Part shown: in pieces, positions 51,950-59,393 of the stretch | Numbering within the stretch: the stretch's first letter is position 1 | Layout of the letters: each line of letters opens with the position of its first letter | Origin: Helicobacter pylori_CU | GTDB lineage: Bacteria > Campylobacterota > Campylobacteria > Campylobacterales > Helicobacteraceae | DNA length: 64,000 nt | Reading direction: 5' to 3' | Assembly: GCF_000259235.1 (NCBI RefSeq) | Contig: NC_017733.1 | Location: 1,302,001-1,366,000 of the forward strand | Notes under the pieces: generated by a model | What the model was told of the DNA's origin: nothing | Seen by the model: the letters and a program-made list of their open reading frames with translations, nothing else | Database searches by the model: none | Program-made: the position numbers and the translations under genes

Positions 51950-53412
51950 TTATAATACTTTCCATGTTTTTTAAGGAGCGTGATAATGAAAACGAACGAG
52001 GTGCAATTTTATGAAGTTTTAGAAAACCTTTTCATAGGCGTTAAGATTGAAGACCAGCCAGAAAGCCTTTTAAATCCTAACGCTAAAGCGCTAAAAAATG
52101 GCATGCTCAATCTATTGAAGGCTAAGAGCCAGTATTATCAAAGCAAAAAACAAGAATTAGAAAAACTCATTGATTGTAAATGCCAAAACAACAACGATCT
52201 CAAAGAAGAATTGTTTGACAAACTCTATAGCTTTTTCAAGCGTTATTTCAGCGCTAATGGAGGGATTTATTTCAACGACACGCCCCTTTATGACAGCCTT
52301 TATACTAAAAGCGATTATGAAAAATGCTCCCTTAAAAAAGACACCGCTTTATTTTATAAAACTAAAGATCTTTATTATGTGAAAAGCGAAACGATTTATA
52401 AGGATTTTTGCTTTGAATTAGAAAACATTCTTTTTAATTTTGACACTTCTTCATTAGAAAGCAAAAAGTATAATGAAAAAGTGGATTTAGTCTTTGATTT
52501 AAAAAGTATAGTAAAAGATACAGACACAAAAACTAACACCTTAAATTTTAGCGTTACGCTCAGCAGCAAGGGGACTCAAACAAAAACGAATGAAATCCTA
52601 AAAAAATGCTCCAATCAAGGCGTCAAACTTGATGAAGAAATTTTAAAAAAAGCGTTTGGAAAATTCAAAAAGCAAGGCAGTATGGATTATTTTATCCATA
52701 AAAACGCGCTAGGGTTTTTAAAAGAGCAATTGGATTTGTATTTGTTTGAATACCTTTTTAAAGAAATGACTGCATTTGATGCTAAACGCCTTAATGAGAT
52801 CAATACTATTAAGGAAGTGGCTTTGGAAGTGATTTTGCTAGTGAGCGAGTTTGAAAACGAACTTTGTAAGATTTGGAACAAACCCCGCTTGGTGTTAAAC
52901 TCGCATTTCATCGTGAGCTTAGACAAACTCAAAGCCAAAAACTATGATTTGAACAAGATCACAAACCACAAAAACTACCCCAAACAAGTTAAAGAATGGC
53001 AAGACTTGAATTTAAAAACCACAGACAATCTTTTAGAAAACGAGTTTTTGCCCCTAGACACTCTCTATTTTAAAGATTTAGAAGAAGAGATTAAAAACTT
53101 ATTCAATGAAGATGAAATCAACGGCACGCTCATTAAAAGCGAAAACTACCAAGCCCTAAACTCTCTCAAAAACCGCTATAAAGAAGCCATTGATTGCATT
53201 TATATTGATCCGCCTTACAACACGCAAAACAATGAATTTATTTATGCGGATAATTTCAAGCGCTCCAGTTGGCTCTCTATGATGGAAAACCGCCTAGAGC
53301 TTGCGCATTCCTTATTGAGTGATAAAGGCGTGATGTTTGTGAGCATTGATGATAACGAACAGGCTTATTGCAAAGCGCTCATGGACGAAGTGTTTAATGG
53401 GGGGGGGGGGGG
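51950..53412. repeat. Long direct repeat of mod sequence, copy 2
   Basis: Second copy of 47555-49015, including the TATAAT promoter and AAGGAGCGTGATAATG start region. It is identical to copy 1 from 52145 up to the G tract. It lies directly after the EcoRV-like methyltransferase gene. Confidence 0.9.
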
Positions 53413-53630
53413 TGATAACTTTGTAGCTGATTTCATTAGAAAAACTAAAAGCACGACTAATGACGCTAAAAACGGGCGTCAATTACCAACATGAATTTTT
53501 ACTCTGTTATGCGAAAAATAAAGAATTTATCAATCTCTTGGGGGGAGAAAAGAATTTAGAAAATTACAAAAACCCCGATAACGACCCTAATGGAGCATGG
53601 ATTAATGATAACCCTTTCTATGAGACTTAG
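51986..53630 (+). pseudogene. mod: Second type III mod copy, frameshifted and cut by the integrative element
   Basis: Starts like copy 1 (MKTNEVQFYEVLENLF) and keeps DPPYN and a G14 tract that is in frame. It then carries a different recognition-domain start, NFVADFIRKTKSTTNDAK. An extra A in the A5 run at 53468-53472 shifts the frame and stops it at 53494. In the restored frame the DNA continues VNYQHEFLLCYAKNKEFINL to NGAWINDNP, ending near 53620. The C-terminal half with the SAM-binding motif is absent; the integrative element begins here. The missing 3' half and res may lie beyond the element's far end. Confidence 0.85.
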
Positions 53631-53636
53631 AGACAG

Positions 53637-53666
53637 AAACTAACATTCTAGTAAGAATGTAAGTTT
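53637..53666. other. Attachment-site-like dyad with AAGAATG at the element's left end
   Basis: Two 13-bp arms (53637-53649 and 53654-53666) are inverted copies with one mismatch, around an AGTA centre. Within the right arm is AAGAATG (53653-53659), the heptamer known to border H. pylori TnPZ/ICEHptfs elements. An outer pair ACTTAGAGA (53625-53633) and TCTCTAAGT (53674-53682) flanks it. This resembles a Xer-recombinase site with accessory arms; the exact crossover point is not certain. Confidence 0.6.
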
Positions 53667-53719
53667 TAAGTGTTCTCTAAGTTTCAATCTAAGTCAATTA
53701 AAAATCATTGAAAATGTAG

Positions 53720-54307
53720 CATAAAGACTTAAAGAGTTTTTTAAAAACACTCTTAGACTATAAGCCAGCTACAAGCTTTGAAAAACGCAATAAGTGTATT
53801 CTACTTATTGTAATACTTGGGGGACTTAGAAAATGCGAAGTGTTAAACATAGAATTAAAACACATTCAAGTAGAAGAGCAAAACTACTCTATTTTAATTC
53901 AAGGTAAAGGTAGAAAAGAGAGAAAAGCTTATATTAAAAAGAGTTTGTTAGAACCAAGCTTGAATGCTTGGCTTAGTGATGAATATAGACTAAAATATTT
54001 TAATGGGGCATATCTTTTTAAAAAAGACAAACAAAAAGCACAAAATTCTTTAACGCTTTATAACTTTATCCCCTTAATCTTTAAACTAGCTCAAATCAAA
54101 CACTATAAGCAATATGGCACAGGCTTACATCTATTTAGGCATAGTTTTGCAACACTCATTTATCAAGAAACCCAAGACTTAGTTTTAACTTCAAGGGCGT
54201 TAGGGCATAGCTCCTTACTCTCTACTAAGATTTATATTCATACCACACAAGAGCATAACAAGAAAGTGGCTCTTGTGTTTGATAGTTTGATAGAGAACAA
54301 GAAGTAA
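53720..54307 (+). pseudogene. xerT: C-terminal fragment of tyrosine recombinase XerT
   Basis: The frame is open from 53720 after a TAG, without a start codon. It reads KSFLKTLLDYKPATSFEKR, then ILGGLRKCEVLNIEL with the first catalytic Arg, a Lys hairpin region, HLFRHSFATLIY with the His-x-x-Arg pair, LGHSS, and the tyrosine in STKIYIHTT. All catalytic residues are visible, but the N-terminal half of a roughly 350-residue XerT is missing. That part includes the core-binding domain. A shorter start (GTG at 53840) would lose the first Arg. It is probably non-functional. Confidence 0.8.
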
Positions 54308-54624
54308 GGTGGTTAAAATTGATTAGGTAGTTTAGTGTAATTAGTTTAAATAATCTTATTAAGATAAATAATCTAGCATTAGATAATTTTAATTAACTAT
54401 TTAATGTTTTTATTGCTAATTAAAAATGATTAGTTTTATAAGGGTTGTTAAAATCATTGAGATTTTATAGAGTTAGCTTAAATTACAAAATATTCTAAAA
54501 ACAATGTAATTATAGATTATTGTTACTCATTAAGAATATATTTGATTAACAATACAAATAACTAAATTCTATTAAATACTGATAGATTAACTAAAGCTAT
54601 TAAATACCTACTTAACAAGATTGT
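54308..54624. other. A/T-rich gap without a recognisable gene
   Basis: The 317 bp between the xerT fragment and the AbiEii-type gene are very A/T-rich, with many short stop-bearing frames in all directions. I see no coding stretch, RNA gene, or strong hairpin. It may hold the 3' end of the minus-strand toxin transcript. Confidence 0.5.
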
Positions 54625-55422
54625 TTATCGTCTACGCTTAGGTGTGGGGGTGTATTCATTGGAATTATCTAAATCATCTGCGTTGTCATGGGAATTTGAG
54701 TAAGTCGCTGTTTTAATTTGGTCTATTTTGTCTATTAAAAAATCATAAGCACTTAAAGAAAGGTCTTTATAGTGTGAAATGGGTTCTACCATATCTATTT
54801 CTATGCTATAACGCTTTTTATCTAACTCTTGCAAAGAATTTTGAAGAGTTAGTAAGTCTTGCTTAGTTATTTTTTGAGAACTTAAAAGCTTGTCAAATAA
54901 ATTATTGTCATTATGCAAAGCCACTGCTATATCAAAAATATCTCTTGTTTTATTATCAGTTTTTCTAAAAGTAATCTTTTTAGCGATAATATTTTCTAGA
55001 CTTTCCACATGAATATCAAAAGAGAAAATCTTTTTTGAATCATCAATATACCTCTCACTACTAGCATAATCTAACAGAATGTCTATTTTAATGTTGTACT
55101 TATTGGTTACACCTATGTGATTGTGTTGATCTATATATCTAACACTGTCAAAATGACTGCAATCATTTATCCATAACTTAGGGCTAAAAAATCCTAAGTA
55201 TTGAGCGTCATTAACAAACAAATCAATATCAAAACTTAGTCTATGTTGGAAGTAATACATACTCAAAGCTGTGCCACCGCCAAACTTAATCATGCTAGGC
55301 TTAAGCCCTAAATTCAAAGCATTTTTAATGATAGGATAAAATTGTTCTAAGGCTTTTATTTGAGTTTGGAAGTTATTTTTAACAAAATTAACCTCATTGA
55401 TAAGGATTGATGGATAGAACAT
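54625..55422 (-). CDS. AbiEii/AbiGii-type nucleotidyltransferase toxin
   Basis: Predicted toxin of a toxin-antitoxin or abortive-infection pair; related enzymes add nucleotides to tRNA or other targets. The 265-residue product has the nucleotidyltransferase motif FGGGTALSMYYFQHRLSFDIDLF at residues 47-69, with Asp65 and Asp67 as likely metal ligands. The third Asp follows in IKIDILLDYA. RDIFDIAVAL further on matches the family DxxDI element. Its first 29 bp overlap the upstream partner gene, so the two are translationally coupled. Confidence 0.82.
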   Translation of the reverse strand: MFYPSILINEVNFVKNNFQTQIKALEQFYPIIKNALNLGLKPSMIKFGGGTALSMYYFQHRLSFDIDLFVNDAQYLGFFSPKLWINDCSHFDSVRYIDQHNHIGVTNKYNIKIDILLDYASSERYIDDSKKIFSFDIHVESLENIIAKKITFRKTDNKTRDIFDIAVALHNDNNLFDKLLSSQKITKQDLLTLQNSLQELDKKRYSIEIDMVEPISHYKDLSLSAYDFLIDKIDQIKTATYSNSHDNADDLDNSNEYTPTPKRRR

Positions 55423-55645
55423 ACTGAATATTTTCCATAGGGATATGATAATCTTGTGAAAACCACTCTATTTCTTGGTCTAGTGCCTCTGTTTGAATTG
55501 TGCCTATAATATACTTGTCAGTATTGCTTAGATTAGTTGTTTTTTTATCCATAAAAAGCCCTATAAGATACTCTAAACTCACATGCTTATCTTTATTGCC
55601 AATAGAGTTATTGATTGTAGCTAATAACATAGGGGCAAATGACAT
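55394..55645 (-). CDS. Small partner of the AbiEii-type toxin, possible antitoxin
   Basis: An 83-residue acidic-leaning protein starting MSFAPMLLATINNSIGNKDK. The ATG at 55645 is preferred because GGAGG lies six bases before it. It overlaps the toxin gene by 29 bp. It lacks the winged-helix DNA-binding domain expected of AbiEi antitoxins, and I do not recognise its family. Position makes it the candidate antitoxin. Confidence 0.6.
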   Translation of the reverse strand: MSFAPMLLATINNSIGNKDKHVSLEYLIGLFMDKKTTNLSNTDKYIIGTIQTEALDQEIEWFSQDYHIPMENIQYVLSINPYQ

Positions 55646-55771
55646 TTTTATCCTCCCTAAATTGATTTGATTGTAGTTTAGCAAATTTTGTGTTGGTTTG
55701 ACTTATAATGATTGTTTAGCTATAATACGCCTACATTACATAGGGCTGACCGAAGCCCACTTTCTTATAGC

Positions 55772-56452
55772 TTATAGACTACTTAGTTTTTCCAAGTCTT
55801 TGTTTCCAATACTTTTGATTAAATCATCTAAAAATGAAACAATTTTGTTAGGCATGATACCAAAGTTAAAACTTTTACTTGTAGGCTTTTCTCATTCTCT
55901 GATAAAGCGTGTTGTAATGCGTGGGCGGTTGTTTGCCCTTAGCTTTAGTAAATTTTCCCAATGATACGCACGATTTCTAATTGTCCATAGTAAGTTTAAA
56001 GCAATATAGGCTTTAGCATAATTAGAAAGATGTTGTTTTCTACCCTTAATAAGCAAAGTATCCTTATTATCTTTGTAATAAGCCTTAAGACTATAGGCTC
56101 TCAAATCTAATGCTACCCCCTCTAATTTGTAAAAAAAGATAAGCTTAATCACCGCTTCTAAAGACATTTTAGACAAGACCAAAGAATACGTGATTTCTTT
56201 TTTCTTGTCTTTCAATTCTTCTATTAAGGGGATTAAAGAAACTTCATCAAACACCCACTCATTCCCTTTGATTTGAGTCAAGCAATAGTCTAAAGCGTTG
56301 CGTAAGTAAATCTCTAAATTAGAGATTTTAGGTGTGATTAGACTAATGAGCTTTAAATTTTCTTTGTATTGCTCTAGGCTGTTATAAGTATCTAATCTGT
56401 CTTTGGATAGAATAAGCGTAATATTATTCTTGAAATATCGTAAATCTTGCAT
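55772..56452 (-). pseudogene. Abi_2-like HEPN protein with a premature TGA stop
   Basis: The first 186 codons end RITTRFIRE then TGA (55892-55894). The same frame continues without a break for 39 codons, EKPTSKSFNFGIMPNKIV through DDLIKSIGNKDLEKLSSL, to a TAA at 55772. A TGG-to-TGA change would explain this. The upstream part has NLEIYLRNALDYCL and the HEPN RNase motif RNRAYH (Arg159-Asn160...His164), typical of Abi_2/AbiD-F proteins. The truncated protein keeps the active-site motif, so residual activity is possible. Confidence 0.75.
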
Positions 56453-56672
56453 AGTGTCTCTTAAAATAATTGTTAAACCAAATTATAACACAAACAAAAT
56501 TAGTTATAAAAGATTGTTATTGCTTGTTAAGATAATATATAGTGAGTAATTAAAATAACCAAATTCTACTAAATACATACAAAATAACTTAATATTTAAT
56601 TATTATTAGTATTTCTTTAAATTTCTATGCTATAATGATTACAATTCAAGTTAAGTTAAAAGGAATAGAAAA

Positions 56673-56816
56673 ATGATTAAATTAAATGGTTTGAATAAAA
56701 CTTTAAAAACAAGCTTATTAGCTGGGGTTTTACTAGGTGCTACTGCTCCCTTAATGGCAAAGCCTTTATTAAGCGATGAAGACTTATTGAAACGAGTAAA
56801 ACTATACAATGTCTAA
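56673..56816 (+). CDS. Small predicted secreted protein (47 residues), possibly truncated
   Basis: ATG at 56673 follows AAAGGAATAG with good spacing. The product has a basic start, a hydrophobic core SLLAGVLLGATAPLMA ending in a signal-peptidase-like site, and a short mature part KPLLSDEDLLKRVKLYNV. It ends 28 bp from the restored hicA stop codon on the opposite strand. A mature part of only about 18 residues suggests either a peptide or a gene whose 3' end was lost. The preceding 56453-56672 is A/T-rich promoter-like DNA. Confidence 0.55.
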   Translation: MIKLNGLNKTLKTSLLAGVLLGATAPLMAKPLLSDEDLLKRVKLYNV

Positions 56817-56879
56817 AAAACTCTTTAATCTTATTAAAAGTATTTAAAAAGTTATTTTTTGTAAATTTTCCCATCGTGT

Positions 56880-58121
56880 TTAAAACGCCAACGAGATTTT
56901 TACTGGAGTAAACACTACTCCGCTATCCCTTAGAGTTTTCACTGCATCAGGGAATACTTTTCTTAAAATGCCGATTGCACCGTTAATATTGGCGTTTAGG
57001 GATTTGCCTATGCTAGATTTAAATAGCCCTCGTTTAACTCTTTTACCTAAATATTGCTCGTGGTGCTGCATGGGTTCGTTAGCCAAGTGGTCGCACTTGC
57101 TCGTAAATCTCTCTTCTGTTGTGTGCAAAGTTATCCCCACTAAAGCACTCTTGTAGGCTAGTTTTTCAATAAAGGATTCATAAGGGATATTAGTAAAGTT
57201 CTGATTGGTTCTCTTGCCTAGCTTTAGCTCTTGTTTCCAGCCATCATTTTTACCGATGACAATTGTAGAAATGCCCTTTTTTAAGCAATGCCCCACCACA
57301 TAGGCGCTCGCCTTGTGCATAAAATCATTGACTTTACACTCCCGCCATAGAGCTAATTTGCCTAAGCGTTTTGTCCAAAAGCGCTTATTTGAAGTCTTGG
57401 CTTTGGCTTGATAATGGGCTTTGAGTTTGTTAAACCACTGATTGACAGACTTCACCCCTCCGCCTTTGATAATAAAAGGACTACTTTGATTATCTATTGC
57501 AGTTACGAAGTTGTTCAAGCCCAGATCAATACCCATAATGCCAATGCCATGAGTTTGTGGAAGTTTGTGCGTGGTTTGCTCATAGACAACTTCCACGATA
57601 AAACAAGTGGTTTTAGGGATTAAGCGTACTTGCTTTAGCCTAGAAGTTTGAGGGTTTATTTTAGTGATAAGTCTTTTTAAATTAGCTTTTTTTGGGAATT
57701 TAATTTTTGTCATGCGTCCTTTCGTAAAGCTAGTTTGCTGGTTTGTTAAAACCCCTATAGATACGCCATCTTTTGGTTTGAATTTAGGGATTTTTGGACG
57801 CGCTAGAAAGCTAGAAGGCTTGAGTTTGTAAGCTTTAAGGGCTTTTAAATAGCTTTTCCAATTTTGAGATAAAAGCATTAATACCTGTTGTGCGCTTTGG
57901 GCAGGCAAAGCTTTGTAATCTCTTTGGCTTTCTTTGACAAAGCGATTGATTAAATCGTAGGCTGTAGGCAACTTAAAACCTGCAAAGTAATGCTCTCTTA
58001 AAATAAAATTAGCGTAGTTGTAAAGGTTTTTAGACAGATAACAAAAGTCCTTAATGCGTTTAAAAATGGGGTGCGTGGGTCTAATAATATGGCGTTCAGT
58101 CAAGGTCATCTGTTTCCCCAT
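56880..58121 (-). CDS. tnpB: TnpB of the IS607-family element, with a substituted catalytic Asp
   Basis: RNA-guided nuclease-like accessory protein, ancestor group of Cas12. The 413-residue product has RuvC motif I GIMGIDLGLNNF (Asp199) and motif II TEERFTSKCD (Glu337). At motif III the usual NADxNGA is NANINGA, so the third catalytic Asp is Asn378 (codon AAT instead of GAT). The zinc finger region SKCDHLANEPMQHHEQYLGKR has the short form of this subgroup. It overlaps tnpA by 26 bp. Nuclease activity is predicted to be lost. Confidence 0.88.
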   Translation of the reverse strand: MGKQMTLTERHIIRPTHPIFKRIKDFCYLSKNLYNYANFILREHYFAGFKLPTAYDLINRFVKESQRDYKALPAQSAQQVLMLLSQNWKSYLKALKAYKLKPSSFLARPKIPKFKPKDGVSIGVLTNQQTSFTKGRMTKIKFPKKANLKRLITKINPQTSRLKQVRLIPKTTCFIVEVVYEQTTHKLPQTHGIGIMGIDLGLNNFVTAIDNQSSPFIIKGGGVKSVNQWFNKLKAHYQAKAKTSNKRFWTKRLGKLALWRECKVNDFMHKASAYVVGHCLKKGISTIVIGKNDGWKQELKLGKRTNQNFTNIPYESFIEKLAYKSALVGITLHTTEERFTSKCDHLANEPMQHHEQYLGKRVKRGLFKSSIGKSLNANINGAIGILRKVFPDAVKTLRDSGVVFTPVKISLAF

Positions 58122-58728
58122 TAAGAGATTTTAGCAAGGCTGGATTAACCTTACTCTCTAAAAGTAACTTTTTAGCAATGCGGTGCTTAGAATACATCTT
58201 CATAGAAAAAGAATGGATTGTTTGCATGATGTCCTCAAACAGTTCTTGCTCTAAACTGATTGATTCACACTGATTGATAATAACGATTTTAGTGCCATAA
58301 TCGCTAAATAGCTTTTCTACTAACTCATAGCTCAATCTAGCTAATCGGTCTTTATAGGAAATATAAACCGCCTTAATTTTAAACGCCATTACCGCATTAA
58401 GAAGTTCCATAAAACCCTTTCTGTCCAAAGACATGCCGCTTTTAATATCAGAATAGATACTATCTACAGATATTCCTTTAGCATTTATAAAAGAGATACA
58501 GTTTTCTATTTGATTGTGCAAGTCTTGTTTCTGCTTTTGAGTGCTTACCCTAGCATAAACTACATTCAGCCTACCATCTTCAATTCCTGATAAAGAATAG
58601 ACATCAGAATCGTTGTATATATAGTAACCATTGGGTTCTTGTTTAACTCGTATCTTTCCACTTTTAACATACTTCCAAAGAGTAACACGGGATATTTTTA
58701 AGATCTTTAAGACTTCTTTAGATTTCAT
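58096..58728 (-). CDS. tnpA: Serine recombinase TnpA of the IS607-family element
   Basis: Transposase of the IS607 group. The 210-residue product has an N-terminal MerR-like helix-turn-helix (VLKILKISRVTLWKYVKSGKI) that binds the ends. The small serine-recombinase domain follows, with YARVSTQKQKQDLHNQ (nucleophile Ser62, Arg60), then YKDRLARLSYELVEKLF. It appears intact. The start codon lies 14 bp inside the proposed IS end and overlaps the shifted tail of the disrupted hicA frame. Confidence 0.92.
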   Translation of the reverse strand: MKSKEVLKILKISRVTLWKYVKSGKIRVKQEPNGYYIYNDSDVYSLSGIEDGRLNVVYARVSTQKQKQDLHNQIENCISFINAKGISVDSIYSDIKSGMSLDRKGFMELLNAVMAFKIKAVYISYKDRLARLSYELVEKLFSDYGTKIVIINQCESISLEQELFEDIMQTIHSFSMKMYSKHRIAKKLLLESKVNPALLKSLNGETDDLD

Positions 58729-58911
58729 TTAAGGATATTTTCCATGATTTCTTTCACTATTTTAGGGTGCAAGATTTCGCCAGAATGAAAAGGCAAAACC
58801 TACCTGATTTTATCTTTCACATAAATTCTATGGCTGCCTTTTTGCCTAGAGAAAACAAATCCATTCTGCAATAATAGCTTCTCTGCTTCTTTAGCTGTGA
58901 GTCGTGGCAAT

Positions 58912-59130
58912 TCAGGCAAAAGCTATCTCAATGGGTGCTATTACAGAATTTTTCTTAGAAAGAAAAGCTAACTCATCGGCTTCTAAATCTCCCAAATAAA
59001 GCTCTATGGCTTCTTTAATGTTTCTTAGGGCTTCTTCATAACTTTTCCCTTGTGATACACAGCCTTTTAGAAAGGGGACAAAAGCAAAATACCCATTCTC
59101 ATCTTTTTCTATGACAGCGTTTATAAGCAT
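58912..59130 (-). CDS. hicB: HicB-family antitoxin
   Basis: Partner of HicA; HicB binds and blocks the toxin. The 72-residue product begins MLINAVIEKDENGYFAFVPF with the HicB pattern FLKGCVSQGKSYEEALRNIKEAIELYL. No C-terminal DNA-binding domain is present. AAAGG lies seven bases before the ATG at 59130. Its stop codon overlaps the hicA start. The antitoxin is intact while its toxin is broken. Gene order is antitoxin first, the reverse of the commoner hicA-hicB. Confidence 0.85.
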   Translation of the reverse strand: MLINAVIEKDENGYFAFVPFLKGCVSQGKSYEEALRNIKEAIELYLGDLEADELAFLSKKNSVIAPIEIAFA

Positions 59131-59325
59131 GGCACTACCTTTGAGTGAATTTCTTATGATTATACACATAATATATTTTAAACAAAATTAAATTGAAAGT
59201 TTAGTAATATGGTTTTCTTCTTTCCCAAAGCCATCATTATTTTGCCTAAAATAATGATCTGCCATAATCTCGCTTTGCATTGCCATTGTTTGATTTAAAA
59301 AGAGCATTTGATTGTTGACATACTC

Positions 59326-59345
59326 CCCATAGCTAAAGCTATGGG
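59326..59345. other. ISHp608 right-end hairpin
   Basis: CCCATAGCT and AGCTATGGG form a perfect 9-bp stem with a two-base centre, ten bases inside the TCAA cleavage site. This is the structure TnpA recognises on single-stranded DNA at the right end. Confidence 0.85.
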
Positions 59346-59393
59346 ATTCTAGCTAAAGCATGAGAAAAATTGGGATCAAGAAAACTCAGCCTA

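Larger units (their letters stand above)
56871..58742 (-). mobile_element. IS607-family insertion sequence
   Basis: Two-gene element (tnpA serine recombinase, tnpB) of about 1.87 kb between my proposed ends. The ends are inferred from the interrupted hicA frame: both junctions are at a GG dinucleotide (58742-58743 and 56870-56872), matching the known IS607 preference for inserting beside or between two Gs, without target duplication. The published IS607 is about 2.03 kb, so this may be a shorter relative, or my ends may be off by some bases. Confidence 0.75.
56844..58919 (-). pseudogene. hicA: HicA-type mRNA interferase, broken by an amber codon and an IS607-family insertion
   Basis: Reading from TTG at 58917-58919 (overlapping the hicB stop): PELPRLTAKEAEKLLLQNGF, FSRQKGSHRIYVKDKIR, TAG at 58800-58802, then VLPFHSGEILHPKIVKEIM in the same frame. 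The HicA active-site region GSHRIY is intact but translation would stop after 39 codons. At ATGG (58742-58745) the sequence enters the IS. Joining it to the other side of the IS (from 56869 down) restores ENLQKITF and a stop at 56844. Two independent lesions make this toxin dead. Confidence 0.75.

Noticed and set aside
55742..55760. GGGCT/AGCCC hairpin as terminator of the Abi gene
   Set aside because: The stem is only five pairs with no U-run on the minus strand; too weak to call.
55698..55964. Plus-strand frame opposite the Abi gene
   Set aside because: It runs antisense to the extended Abi frame, has no ribosome binding site and no recognisable motif.
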